A stretch of 64,000 nt of DNA from Gnetum montanum. Taxonomy: Eukaryota > Streptophyta > Gnetopsida > Gnetales > Gnetaceae. This document shows, piece by piece, positions 45,529-57,423 of the stretch (position 1 is the first letter of the stretch; each line of letters opens with the position of its first letter). A program made the translations under genes and the position numbers. The notes beneath the pieces are model-generated. The model was given only the letters and a program-made list of their open reading frames with translations. It was not told the origin of the DNA and ran no database searches. The DNA lies in NCBI GenBank assembly GCA_015680685.1, contig MNCI01030046.1, positions 397,579 to 461,578 of the forward strand. Direction: 5' to 3'.

Positions 45529-48130
45529 TCAGGGTAGTTGTGGAAACATTTGATTTTCCTTGACATACCAGGCTGCAAATACCCGTCGTTCCTCTTCATA
45601 GGCTCTGGCTTTGTCTCTGTATTCTTGGAAATCCCCAAGCCGTTGAGACAAATCTGCTGCAACACCTTTTTGGCCTTGGTAGCTTGCCTTTACCACCTCA
45701 AGTTTAGAATTTGCAACCTCCAGTTGTTGCAATACCTTGTTGCATTTTGCAAATTCTATTTTGTATTTGATGTAGGTGGTAGCTACCTGTTGTTCGAGCT
45801 TTATCCTTGGGTGCCCTATTGTTAACATGGCAAGGTTAGCATACAGCAAGTTTGCCAACTCCATGTATTATGTAAGATCTTGGATCTACAGGTACTGGTT
45901 CTTAACTTCCGCTTGGTGGACAAAGGCATATGTGTCCAATATGGCCCGCCAGTCAGTGTGTTGGGCACTGATAGCGTTGATGTGGTCCTTGGCCATATGG
46001 ATCTCCTTCTCCAGGATCTTTTTGTACATTCCCACCTGGTCTTGAAAGTGCTCCTTTAGCTTTTTATGTCATTTAACCTTATTTTTCCATGCACTTATTT
46101 CGATAGCTGACTTTTGGTGAATGGCGCGTACCTCCTCCATTGAGAGGGTTCGATTCTCCCTAGCTAAATGGCTCATGTCTTGGTTGATTCGGATGAATTG
46201 TTCTCGCAACTGATGAAAGTGTTCCTTGAGAACATTCTTTTGCTTCTTCATAGAGGTCAACTGAAGGTTGTCAGCAACAAGCTGCTTATTCTCTTCTTGT
46301 AAGGCCTTGAGTGCCTTGATATGTGCATGAGTTTGCGCCTGTGCTGCAGAGGCATCCCAAATAGCCTTCTCTTTTTCTTCAGCCATCTTTTATTCTCCGT
46401 CAGTAGCTTTGTTAGTTGCTTAGTTTGGAAATGGTCTAGTTGGTCTGTGGGAACAAATTGCAAAGGGTCTCGCTATGCTGCTTGTAGGGCCACGAGCTTT
46501 TCTTGCAATTTTTGCACTTCTGCTTCAGCATGCTCGGCCCTCACCTCTGTCAAGACCAACTTTCCCTTAGTGGAAATGAGGTATGATTGGATTGCTGTAA
46601 CATCTTGAGGGATGTCAAACAAGGACATCATTACTTGTCCTATTTGTAGAAATTGATCAAGAACATCCTCATATTTCATAGGAGTCATTAAGGTTTCGGC
46701 CAAAGTTTGAGCATCTTGTGCTCCTGTGAGATCTACTGGTGGTACAATAGGTACATTAAATGATTCTTTGATGTGGTCTGTGATCACTTCTGTGGCTCCC
46801 ACTGTGTCTTGGTGTTGCATGACCACCACTATGGCCCCTTCACTAGTTTCTAGTTGCACTTGGAAAGATGCAGCGTTTCTCGAGATCTGTTGTGACCAAG
46901 TACTTTCCTCTTATCCTATGTGAATGGACACTTCACCCCTTATGTAATCCAAATAAATCATGGGCTATACGGCATCATCGATGACACGGAAGAGATTTGC
47001 ATCATCAAAACTTCCCCAACTAATCATCTCAGTGATGGCCCTGAGATGGCTCATTCATGGTCTGTAGTCTTGCGATGGTGGTGGTTGATCCTGGCCCATG
47101 CTAGGCCCTACTTCCTATTGTTGGCTGGGGCCTGTACTTGGAAATTGGTTGGGTCCTACAAGTTGAGTTGCAGTTGGTTCAACCATTTGCTCTTCTTCTT
47201 GTTCTAGTCCTAGTGTCTCGCCAATGATTTTCCTTACAGTTGGCGACTTTAACAATTCTGCATATGAAGCATGCTGGGCTTTTCAGAGGACATCATTAGT
47301 GTATCCTCTGATACCAGCACGTTGGCACAACCTCCTGATAAGGCAACGCCATCTTCCCTATCTTCCATTCCTCGAACTACCTTAGGATCTCTGTATAGTA
47401 TAGATGAGGCAGGTTAGCATCAACCTTTTCCATTAGCACTGCACATACTCTTACTGCATATGTTGAGATTCTTTTTAAGCCCTTCATGGGGAAGAGGTGA
47501 TACGTTACAATCTTGAAATAAATCCTCTCTTCTGTCGTCAACTCTCCAAATGTCTTGTCCCTGCCATAAGTCCTTTCTAACCAAACTCGTCGCACATCAG
47601 GGTTTGAATGAGTAGACAATTGAGCAACCTTGGGCCCTGTATTTTGAAGGTTTAATACTTCCAAGATGACCTACATGGAGAAATTGACTATCACATCACA
47701 AATGTTGAGAGTGGTGCCTTGTTCTCTGTTGTGCCAGAATTGGTACATTTCCCCTAGGTACCAGGCACCATTTTTAGAGAGGAAAGGCCATAAGGAAGAC
47801 CCTTTAAGGTGATCCCTAATAGCCTCAGGAGCAAACTCTGCAAAAGACTCAAAGTTTAGTTTCACAATCACCACAATGAGGGTGGACCTTTCGTGGATAT
47901 CCTAAACACAATCTTGGGGCAACGTGAGATGTTGTCCCTATCTAGGTGTTGCGGTAGCTCCTCCTTCTGCCTGTCCAAACTATATAGTAACAGGGCCTTC
48001 TTGGTGAATGCTAAATGAGTGTTCCTCCTATTCGATATGTTGTTTGGTAGGATCTTGTCTTCCTCCTCTCTGAGGTCATTTACTTCCACCTTGAGCAAGA
48101 CCTTCTTGTTGTCCACATTTTGGGGCCAAG
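45529..48130 (-). pseudogene. TGA3 accessory ORF with long coiled coils, frameshifted
   Basis: Minus-strand pieces in order. N-terminal part 48130-47377, where the TGA5 copy starts MAPKRRQQEGPP: includes RISTKGPPSLW, FAPEAIRDHLKGSSLWPFLS, HSNPDVRRVWLERTYGR and YHLFPMKGLKRISTYAVRV. The hydrophobic pattern of this last part resembles the helical domain of plant-transposon accessory proteins (inference). A low-complexity Q/E/P-rich middle (about 47270-47100) follows. The C-terminal half, 46859-45529, has heptad-like helices (LQEENKQLVADNLQL, FHQLREQFIRINQDM, VLQQLEVANSKLEVV). Stops and frameshifts separate the pieces. The role is unknown; it could be a structural or envelope-position protein. 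TGA5 keeps only its two ends. Confidence 0.6.
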
Positions 48131-48576
48131 TGTTAGTAAGGTTGTTTATGAAGTTAAGTTATACCTTACTGCTTGCCTTAACTAATTCAATTTTATTCTA
48201 TCTCCATGTGATGTTTCTCGAAATATTGTAATAGTGAGTTTTGTTACTTAGGTGGTTTTCCAATTTTTATTTCCTGGTGTACCTAGGGATAAAATTATGT
48301 TTGGCACAATTTATTCTTAATGTTATAGCTAATTATCCTTGATAATGTCCTTTGGGTGATGATAAATTCTAAAAAAGTTAGATGCTATTCGATGTGTGCG
48401 CCTCCCCCATGAATAAGCTAAACACTCTGGGTTCAAGTATGTATAGACAGAATTAAAATCAGAGTACCAACAAGTGAGATATGGATATGAAAGCAAGGGT
48501 CACCCAATCACAAGTCATAGAGAAAAAATTCGAAAACTCCCCTACGTGAATTGTGAAAAAAAATGCTAAGTGTTGT

Positions 48577-48600
48577 GGGGGGGGGGGGGGGGGGGGGGGG
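48577..48600 (+). repeat. Poly-G run of 24 bases
   Basis: An uninterrupted homopolymer. It lies just downstream of the internal TATA on the transcribed strand (as poly-C). Its true length may be uncertain in the assembly. Confidence 0.9.
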
Positions 48601-48610
48601 TTGCTTCACC

Positions 48611-48668
48611 TTTTATAGCTGGATGGGACACGATATCATGTACAATACATCACGTATGCGATATTGTG
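48611..48668 (-). promoter_or_regulatory. Internal TATA plus palindrome cassette in TGA3
   Basis: Minus strand has decayed GATATCGTGT / GCATACGTGAT palindrome copies (48668-48630) followed by CTATAAAAGG (TATAAAA at 48617-48611). This repeats the U3 arrangement of the LTRs. About 480 bp downstream the accessory ORF begins. It may be a separate promoter or a remnant of a related LTR. Confidence 0.5.
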
Positions 48669-48995
48669 GCCCTAGTGACATTAGGCACAAGAAAAATACC
48701 GAATTTGTTAAGATTTTCTTGAAATCAGCATGGTAAACTTAGGACATTGGGTGGATTGTTAAGGGATTCTAGGGTAATTTAGCTTGTTGTGAAGGCACGA
48801 ATAATGATGTGTGGGTGTGATTGATCAATAAAAACCTTGGATGGTTAGTGAGAGAAAAAGGCCATGTTATGGTACATAGGAACGTTATTATTTAGAGGGG
48901 TAGTAGTAGGGAAAGAGAATCGTTGGAAAATATGCTGAGGATAATAAATGTTGTGTGCAAGGTGGGTCATGGGTGCAAATTATAGGAATTATGCA

Positions 48996-49070
48996 AGTGG
49001 GTCCTCCCCAAAGCAGGTTCCAACCTTTAATGCCCTTGCATAACCATACTTAAAACTGTCCGTGGGCACT
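48996..49070 (-). other. Family-conserved non-coding block, TGA3 copy
   Basis: Plus strand AGTGGGTCCTCCCCAAAGCA and AATGCCCTTGCATAACCA, almost identical to TGA5 (62517) and close to TGA4 (55367). Confidence 0.65.
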
Positions 49071-49475
49071 CAAAGGGTTGAATGTAATCCACACTAATTC
49101 CACAAAACACACACATGTAAAGATCACCGGAATGAGGTAAGAATTCTACACTATACAAGACATGAGTAACAATTACATGAACAGTGAGATGAGACAAACT
49201 AGAGAAGGGATTGGAGAGATTGGGACATGAGGTAACTAACCCAGGGCACAGTAAATCCTACGTGTAAAGCATGATTAATGTGTCATTAACTTGTCGTTCC
49301 AAGATCAGGACCAAGTCCATTCCTCTGATCAGTGACACCGCATTGTTTCATCCCATGATGAGCAGCTATGAGAGTACCATAACAACAAGATGTACAATCA
49401 CTTGGAATTTTTTTCAAGGGAGGAGTGATTTTTGCTTTGTTGCACATTGTTTTTCTACTTTTCTTTTCTTCTTCT

Positions 49476-49497
49476 TTCTCTCTCTCTCTCTCTCTCT
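49476..49497 (+). repeat. CT dinucleotide repeat
   Basis: About 22 bp of CT repeats in a pyrimidine-rich stretch. Confidence 0.85.
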
Positions 49498-50048
49498 TTT
49501 GAATATTGAATCTAGAGAAGCTGCCAACCTTTAGGCATGAGTGCATGTCTTTCCAGTGAGACCCCCTAGAACACCATTGGATCTTTGAGTGCCTTTTTGA
49601 TTACTCTTACTCCCATTTTTTGTTAGATCTACAAGGATCTTAGTACAACCATGCTGCATGATAACTCCCACAGACATCACCAAGGAGAATCCACAAGTCC
49701 CCTTGATGTCACATCCTAATCATTCCCTCTTGATCCATCCTTCTTCATTCTAGGTACAATGAACACAAAATTAATTTTAAGTTTCAAAGATGTCAATAAT
49801 ATCACTGTATCCTCGAACAAAACCTCTTATTTGTAGAGTGGATGAGTGGGTGTAATGGGCTTACTGTTTAAATAATTGACCACTTAAGACTTGATAACAT
49901 AGAACACACCTCAACCAAAGATCCACATGAGTGTTTTATTCATAGATGAGAATACTTATAAAAGGACAAAAGGATAAAACAAGAAATTTGGAAAATGAAA
50001 AACTGCAAAACAAAAAGTTGTAAAATTAAAGAAAATGAAAAGTATTTA

Positions 50049-51844
50049 TTAATCCTGCTTGCTATTAAAATGGGGGATATCCCCCATAACTAAACGGTTG
50101 AGGATGGCAAGGATTAATAAATGAAAAATGAGGATCCTTACATGTTGGAAATATTGGAACTCGGTCATACTTACCCCATCGGGGTTCACACACTTGATCA
50201 TNGCACCATAGTGTTGGACTTGTGCTGAGTTGGAGGATGCAGTGGCTTTGGAATTGTGTTTTCCCTTCCTAGGGTCATTTCTAAAGAAGGGAAGCCTTTG
50301 ATGTTGCTTAGGTCTCTCACTACTATTGGAAATAGTAGCACAAGTAGTGTTTGTGGGTTGTTGTTGTGGCACAGACACTTTAGGAATAGTTAGTGGTGAT
50401 GTAGAAGGAGGGAGAGGATGAGAATGTTGAAAATTAGGAAAAGCGTAAGGTGCATAAGGCGGTGGTTGTGTTGAGGACATGGGCTGATAGTATTGAGGAG
50501 AATAATAATGCGATGAGATAGAGTATGTTGACTCAGTTGGGGAAACAAGATGTTGAACTAGGCAAGCATTTAGATTTGGATGATACAAAGGGTGTCTCCA
50601 GTTTAGGGGTGGCTTCCCCCATGACTAGGATTGTTGCCATTGTGGTTGAACATAGTATCTCTGTATGAACTCTGGATGTAACGTGTTTCCCCAATGCTCA
50701 TATATATGTAACAAGATTGGGCGTTGGCCCTTGGGGTGCTCGTATAGGCATATGTTGCATTCATACATATGATTGGTAGTTGAGCTTTTATTTTCTTTAT
50801 TTCCTCTTTCCAAATGTCTAATGATATTTTGTCCTACTTCACGGGTTGTGAAAACTCTATCTCCAATAATATTGATATATTCTCCACACTTTTTATGCAT
50901 CCATTCCAACATCTTATTAATCTTTGCCTTGACTTCCTCCAATGATTGTTGTACTGGAAAAGATGGTTCTTTCTCCTTGTGATAGGTTGATTTCTCCTTT
51001 TTATGATCATGGACCTTTGTTAAGTTGAGATTTTGGTCCTGTTAATATGTTTCAACACTCTCCCATCTAGCCATTCCTCTTTTGCTACCCGCTTAATAAG
51101 CTCTTGGACTTGATGGGTTCGTAGTTCGTATAGTTGACCTTGGGCATACATTCCTAGGGTTTCTCTTGTTTCATCACAAAGCCCATCAATGATATGGTAC
51201 ATTAGCCTTTCCTTGGAAAACTCATGGCCTGGACAGTTGTTTAGCAATGCATAATATCTTTCTAAGGTCATGTCCAAGGGTTCATGTTGTGCTTGTCTCC
51301 ATTCTTGAATTTGTTTCCTCAAGGCTGACACTCTTGCGTAGGTTTGATGTCTTTCATTAAAAAACTCTACCATTATTGACCAACGTCGTATTGAATTTGG
51401 TTTTAACGATCTACACCATACTTTTGCTTGGTCAACGAGTGTCATAGGGAAGAGCTTGAGTTTTTGCTAACCATTATCGATGTTGTTCCATGCACAGGCA
51501 TCGTAGAAGGCTAGTAAATGTTGTTGTGGATCTAAGTCATAGCCTCTTGAAAAATTAGGAAAGTTATTTAAATCGAGCCTAGGTAGGCAGCTCTCTTTAC
51601 GATGCCTACGAGAGATTCAAATAGCCTCTTGTATTTACGTTAGGCTTGTAGTGGCCAGTGGGGGTTCATTGTCATTGGGTAAGTTATGCTTTCATGCGTT
51701 GGGATGACATTGCTTCCATTTATGTTTATAAGAAACCCCCAACTCAAGTTGCATACTCCAATCTTCATTGTCATATAATTCGTTGGTTATCCAATAAACT
51801 TCCTCACTAGGTGTGACATTATCGTAATCTTGTAGGAGAGGCAT
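50049..51844 (-). pseudogene. gag: TGA3 gag and linker, several in-frame stops
   Basis: The start ATG at 51844 lies 141 bp after the primer site, as in TGA2. One frame runs from there with a few stops: MPLLQDYDNVTPSEEVYWI, then LFPMTLVDQAKVWCRSLKPN, QHEPLDMTLERYYALLNNCP, YHIIDGLCDETRETLGMYAQ. A coiled region and a CNICLYEHPKG half-knuckle follow near 50735. The knuckle lacks the last Cys. A Pro/Tyr/Ser-rich linker (50588-50049) ends the frame, with one undetermined base (N) at 50202. It is the best preserved gag core in the window, yet it is not translatable as one protein. Confidence 0.8.
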
Positions 51845-51967
51845 GGTTGTGCAATTGTGTGTGAATTTGGATGTGACTTTTTATAATTATTTCTTTCTAA
51901 AGGATATATTGTTAATTCATGTACAACGACCTTGTATGATATAACTAATCTAGATAACTAGCACCAT

Positions 51968-51985
51968 CCCCAGAAATGACGCCAA
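51968..51985 (-). promoter_or_regulatory. TGA3 primer-binding site (tRNA-Asp-like)
   Basis: Minus strand TTGGCGTCATTTCTGGGG. After the first T, 13 of 17 bases agree with the complement of the plant tRNA-Asp 3' end. Confidence 0.75.
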
Positions 51986-52781
51986 TGATGAGTGGCGAGG
52001 TACCCCTACACTCAACCATACGAATATGAGCGTTACACGCGCGATCCGGTTGAACTTCATAGATGGACTAGTTGTGGCATCTAGATGGTTAGCCTTAGGT
52101 TGCAGTTTGCTATCTTCCCACCTGGACTAGTATCAACTTTGTCATGTATGGTTTAGTCCAGAGTGAGGTGTATGATGTGGTTTCTAACCTAATGCTACTC
52201 CTGAAGGAAATGGAAAGTAATATTGACTAAGCTAAGAGAGAAAGGGTGAGAGAGAATCTAGTTAGCCTAAGTGCGATGAGCATCCGTTCCTTGATTATCC
52301 ATACACATCTTGGACTTCATGCACGACTACCACTGGGATTACCAAGCGTAGATCCTAGGTACGCTATTGGGTTACCAAGTAGTCACACTTAAATGCTTGT
52401 AATCAAGTCGTACTCATTCCACGTTTAACGAGAGTTTAAGGATGAGAAAGATTAACTAGGAAAGTAGTAAATAATAATTAATTAAATAATTAAGCTAAGT
52501 GAATGTTGCAATGATGAAGTAATCTCGATCTTTATTTTCGGTCTTGTGCGTTTCCAAGTACGTCACACTCGAATAAGGATGTCGTATAATTACAATCACC
52601 ACACTATAGGCATACATGGGGAGAGAAGGGTTGAGAGAAAGAAATTAAACACTTAAACTAAGAACTACTTTTCTGATTCCCATCTTCCTAACTTATCTTT
52701 CTAACTTCTTATTTATAGATGAGGAGACAGGCAGCGATATCACGTAAGCAATATCGCAGTTGACCAAAATGTGACTCATCA
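51986..52781 (-). repeat. TGA3 5' LTR (796 bp)
   Basis: Plus strand TGATGAGTGGCGAGG to GTGACTCATCA, next to the primer site. It aligns with the 3' LTR without length change. Confidence 0.9.
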
Positions 52782-52786
52782 CCGAT
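52782..52786. repeat. TGA3 target-site duplication, right copy
   Basis: CCGAT, one mismatch from the left CCCAT. Confidence 0.7.
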
Positions 52787-53537
52787 TTTAACCCACAACA
52801 GTGAGGAGAAAACCATGAAATCAAGTTTCTCACTTGAACTTCAATTTGTCTAAGATATCATCAAATCCCTATAAGGCAACATTAAAGCCTTTACATGGAT
52901 GTAATTACATCCAACGTTAACGTGTTTGCTTTGAGTGTTGTTTACCTTTATTTATAGGTTTGGGTAGATGAATGCCAGCGAAAAATCTTATGGCCTACAA
53001 CAAGTGAGTCTATAGGACCTCATATATCTTGTTGGCATCTTAGAACATTGCAAACTTTGTAAAAATTTACAATGAAAAATATAGAGCTCAATTTTTACTA
53101 ATTGTATCTCATAGTGACTTATATCTACTTATAACCATGGGTAATCTTTTTTAATCACATGTATTCTTTGACTTGTTTCTTACCCTCTTAGAGTTGTGCT
53201 TGCAGGATGAGCTCAAAGTCATTGGTAGGATATGATTGATCATAAAAGGTGAGTCACCATGTGACTTTGTTACATGAGATTTAGTTAGCTTGTTCAATCT
53301 TGTCAACACTACTTACCTCACATCATCTCTATTGCCTCTCTTGAGCCATAACCCTATAGCCAAACTATAACCCTCCTTACCTTGTCAACAATGAAAAATA
53401 ATGTTTGACATCCATGCATCATGCCCATGTGATGTCTCCTTTGACATGCTTTACTAACCAAGTTCACTAAATGTAATACATCTTGTTTAGTGAGAAAATG
53501 AAAGTTCAATCTTGGAAATAAAGCCCAATGAAGGTTT
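52787..53537. other. Gene-free flank between TGA3 and TGA4
   Basis: About 750 bp of AT-rich DNA. No coding frame, repeat or inverted ends were recognised. Confidence 0.5.
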
Positions 53538-53542
53538 CACTT
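53538..53542. repeat. TGA4 target-site duplication, left copy
   Basis: CACTT, against CACTC at 59926-59930. Confidence 0.7.
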
Positions 53543-54398
53543 TGATGAGCAACGAGGTACCCCTCCATCCAACCATATGAATCATAAGAATTCACACATG
53601 ATCTAGTTGAATTCTATGGATGGGACTAGTTGTGACATCTAGATCACTATGCCTTGATCACAGTTCCCTGTTTTCTCACTTGGACTAGTGGTAGCTTTGT
53701 CACGTATGGTTTAGTCCAAAGTGAGACATATGATTTTTATTATTTTATATTTTATTGTTCTACAATTAAAAATAGGTTGAAACTCAATTTATAATCAATT
53801 TAAATAATTTAATTTCTAAGTAATAATCAACTATCCTAACATAGGTATCCGACTCCACTTCCCATGCACATCCTGAACACATATAACGTTGCTGGGTTAT
53901 CAAATGTTAAGCATTGTTGGGATTACCAAGAGTCATACACATGCGTGAAGAAATCATACTTATGTGCTTAGTTAATTAACATGCATTAAAATGTAAATAT
54001 TAACTAAGTACATGAAAATTAAATTGCACGGAAAGTAAATCTAATCTAAGTCAAAGTGCTACAATGAATAAGAATCAATCTTGATCTTATTGTCATTCAT
54101 GGAATATGTCCAGGTACATTGCCACTCAAATAAGACTCCATACAATTGAGTCAAATCCACTTTGTGAGCACTCATTGACTATTCTATAAGATTATGGAAT
54201 AAAAATGCAAGAGTTTAGCTACTCTATTGACAAAACTATGAAAAACTATGAAAACCTAATGCAAAAATATTATCCAAACCATGCGCCCAGGCACTATATT
54301 TATAGGCTCGTCCATATCCCCCAATATTAGATATCTAATAATGCATCTAGGGGCTCAATATTAGGTACTCAATATTAGGGCTCTAACATGACTCATCA
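53543..54398 (-). repeat. TGA4 3' LTR (856 bp)
   Basis: Plus strand TGATGAGCAACGAGG to ATGACTCATCA. Aligns with 59048-59925 with small indels. TATAAATA (minus) is at 54297-54304. Confidence 0.88.
54322..54385. repeat. Degenerate U3 motif array in TGA4
   Basis: AATATTAGATATCTAAT and CTCAATATTAGG repeats stand where the palindromes lie in other TGA LTRs. The 5' LTR version at 59818-59905 reads GATATCGAATATCTGATA. They appear to be CpG-poor descendants or counterparts. Confidence 0.6.
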
Positions 54399-54411
54399 TA
54401 CCCCCATGATT
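54399..54411 (-). promoter_or_regulatory. TGA4 polypurine tract
   Basis: Minus strand AATCATGGGGGTA next to the LTR, one base different from the family AGTCATGGGGG. Confidence 0.7.
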
Positions 54412-56450
54412 GAATGAAAACTTGTCCTCAAGTTAAAAAAAATGAGGAACAAGTTCCTTACAAAATATTGGAAACGTATGAGATTATTGACTGATATGCA
54501 AACTACTAACTGACTCTAAGTACCGCATTACAAAATTTTATTTGAGTGGATGCATACAAAATGATAGAGTGACAAAAAGACTAAGTAGACATTGAAGATT
54601 ACAAAATTTACAAAGGTCTTTAAAAATCTGCTAAAGATGATTCTTCTTGTTCTTGCTAGCAATGGAAAACTTTTAACCTTGATTGTTATGTCAATGCTTT
54701 TCTAGTTATGTAGAACATTCTTAAAGGATGGACTAAAATTTCTTCTCATCGCCCATGGATCTAGCAAGCATGTGAATTTTGAACTACTATCTTGTATGTG
54801 CTATGATTCACCCATGGTCATATCCTTCATTGTCCCTCTCTTGGCTTTGTTTTCATGCCTAGCAAAAGACCTTCTTCCTTAGGTGTTTCTTTTAGCATCA
54901 CCTACAGTCACCCAAGGATCAACATTAGTTGTAGTAAATTTTTCGTAATAATTAACCCTTTTCAGATACCTTAGTTTTTTAAGCACAAGATGATTATAGC
55001 ATACTATCCCCAAGGGTATGAGGTAACTAAAATCATCAATCTATTCACATTATTTTGATCAATTACTATTAGTTACCATGATGTTCAAAAATAGGATGTT
55101 GAAAAATTTTAAAGCAGGCATCCCTAGCCCCCATGAGTAATAAGCATAACTTCGGAAGCACATAGGTTTTTGAATAATTGAAACCAAAGGTCTAATTTAG
55201 AAGATGGACAAGAAATATTAATGGATATGGAAATAGAAAAGTAAGAAAAATTAATGAAATAGATGAGAAGTAGTTCCAAAATCATGCATAAATTTAGAGA
55301 AATCATCATTGATGTTCTAGAAGATGTGAAGGTCAGTTCAAAGCCATGATGAACAAAAGTTATATAAGTGGGTCTTTCCCAAAGCAGGCTCTTGCCATAA
55401 TGCCCTTGCATAACCACTTCTATAGATTTCCATGGGCATCTAAGAAGTTAAATGTAGACCATGCCTTTACTTCAAACAACACATAATTTCCATGGTTAGA
55501 ATGTTGCATTATACTACACAAAACCAAAAGGTTGATAATCGCATATAGCAATGAGGTGAATAATGAAATGAAAAGGGATTGCAAAGATTGAGATGTAAGG
55601 TACTTAACCATGTCGACAATAGGTTCTTGCGACAAGTGTGATTAAAATTATCAACATACCTATATGTCCAAGTTCAGACCAAGTCCATACCATGAACAGT
55701 GACCTCGCATTGATGTGTTCCATCCTACCAACCACCATGAGTCCACAACCACCTCAAAGAACAATCATCACTTCAAAAGTGAAGAAAAGAGAAGAAGGAA
55801 GGAAGGGCCTTAGTTAGAGAGATGCCTTTAGGCATGGGTAACATGTCTTTCCAGCCCCATAACTAGTTCTTGTAGCCCATTATTGTGTCTAAGGGATGTG
55901 CTTTGAATTCCCATCATTGTTTATTATGTTTTTTTTTTGAATTTTCCCTCTTCTTCTTTTTTGTGTTTTTATTTTTATTTTTATTGGATGGGAACCACAC
56001 CATGCAAAGACAGAGCTTCCTTTTTATTGGTCGATGGGGGAGGGATGATACATTTCAAGAGGAGTCATAAACCACATGAAGGAAGTCAAGAAGAGAACCC
56101 AACAAGTCCCCTTGAGGTCATATCCTTTTCCATTCCCACTTGGTCATTCCCTCTTCTTCAAGGTACAATGATTATTGATTAATTTTAATTTCATAAAAGA
56201 AGAACCAAATTATTTCCATGAAAAGGACCTTTTATTTAAATAACTAGAGGGATGGATGAAGTGGTCTCATTGCTTTACACAATTACTTACCCAATCATCT
56301 TGATCGCATAGCAAAAAAAACCCAACACATATCATTGACTTCTGCATCATGACTTGGCAATTTTATTAATAAAAACATAAAGAGAATGACTCAAGAAAAG
56401 AGAAAACTATAAAGAAAAGAAAAATATTAGGAAATGAAAAACATATGAAG
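54412..56450 (-). other. TGA4 non-coding 3' region
   Basis: Gene-free. Holds the conserved block at 55367-55440, a polypurine-like copy at 55128-55138, and AAGGGCCTTAGTTAGAG (55803) shared with TGA2 at 16930. Confidence 0.6.
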
Positions 56451-56452
56451 AA

Positions 56453-57400
56453 TTAGAAAATTCTGAAACTGATAAGCAAATTAGTTACTTCCATGCATCT
56501 TTGAAATAGTTTTATGTTCTCTTTTTCAAGCCACTGGGTGTCTTCTGGTTTAGTGGCTATTGTGTAGACTAGCTTTATCTCAGACACTTGCTCTTGAACT
56601 TTATGGTGGGCTGGTATAGGGGTTGTGTTAATATTTTGAACTTCTAGCCCACAACTGCATCCTTTATCATTATTGATATTGCATGGATTCTTCTCTCTCT
56701 CCATAATGATAGGTTTATCATTTATGTCTTGTGTTGGAGTGGTGATGGTTGTTGGCTTTTGCATATGATTAGAAGACATCATTTTTGTGAGGAAGGTTGT
56801 TACATCAGATTGGCCTTATGCTAGTTCAGGTGATGTAGTGGTTCCATGAGTGTTTTGCCTTAGCTTATAGCCTTTTCTCCAAAAGGGATGCTTCCAAAGT
56901 TGTGGTTGAGATCTACTAGCATTATCATTTACATGTATGTTCGTAGCCCAAGTGGAATTCTTTCATTGATGTTTTGATGTTGAACATTCTTGTGTTGTTG
57001 GACGTGACATATGGTGAATGTGAATATGAAAATATTGAAGATATGTTGCAGGGTGAGAGGTGTGAAGTGGTGATCTCATATAAGATGTTGTAGGATAATG
57101 ATATTTGGGAGAGTGGTAGTAGTGATTTGAAGTAGAGGAAGTAAAACTAGTTGGTGAAACATGGTGTTGAACATAATATCCATGTGGTTTTAGTTGGTAG
57201 GAAAGAAAGGGTTGGTTTGGTGGTGGCCTCTCCCATGACTATGGTTGTTGCCACTACGGTTGATGCCAGTGTTGAGGCTAGTCATAAGTCCCACTAGGAT
57301 AGTATGGTTGGTTTTGGGGTTGTCTAAAATTATTGTGTAAAAGAGAAAATCTCCTAGGCATGTACTTCTGTACAAACTTCAGATTGAATGCCCCTACCTA
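56453..57400 (-). pseudogene. TGA4 gag linker, low complexity
   Basis: Minus strand frames rich in Ser, Tyr, His and Pro (QHHVSPTSFTSSTSNHYYHS) align with the TGA3 linker (QHLVSPTESTYSISSHYYSP). A further frame, 56782-56453, is polar and unassigned. The polypurine-like motif occurs at 57230-57240. Confidence 0.55.
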
Positions 57401-57423
57401 GCTCTTATGTAGATGCAACAAGA

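Larger units (their letters stand above)
48131..50040 (-). other. TGA3 non-coding middle region
   Basis: About 1.9 kb between the gag linker and the accessory ORF, in the place of pol. It holds a TATA-plus-palindrome cassette (48611-48668), a 24-base G run, a polypurine-like copy (48404-48414), the family-conserved block (48996-49070), a CT-repeat (49476-49497) and a stretch at 49507-49625 shared twice with TGA5. Confidence 0.6.
44412..52781 (-). mobile_element. TGA3: LTR retrotransposon with gag and coiled-coil accessory ORF, no pol
   Basis: Two 796-bp LTRs, a 4/5 target duplication, a tRNA-Asp-like primer site and a polypurine tract define an 8370-bp minus-strand element. In 5' to 3' order: LTR, gag, linker, ~1.9 kb non-coding, accessory ORF of about 2.6 kb, LTR. 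Protease, RT, RNase H and integrase motifs were not found. It therefore differs from TGA2 by lacking the protease and by carrying an extra 3' ORF. Additional 3' ORFs are known in Athila/Tat gypsy elements. Confidence 0.88.

Noticed and set aside
49286-49546. Minus-strand frames at 49286-49546 and 62807-63115 as a shared protein
   Set aside because: They correspond to homologous non-coding DNA and include a run encoded by the CT repeat; the frames diverge at the ends.
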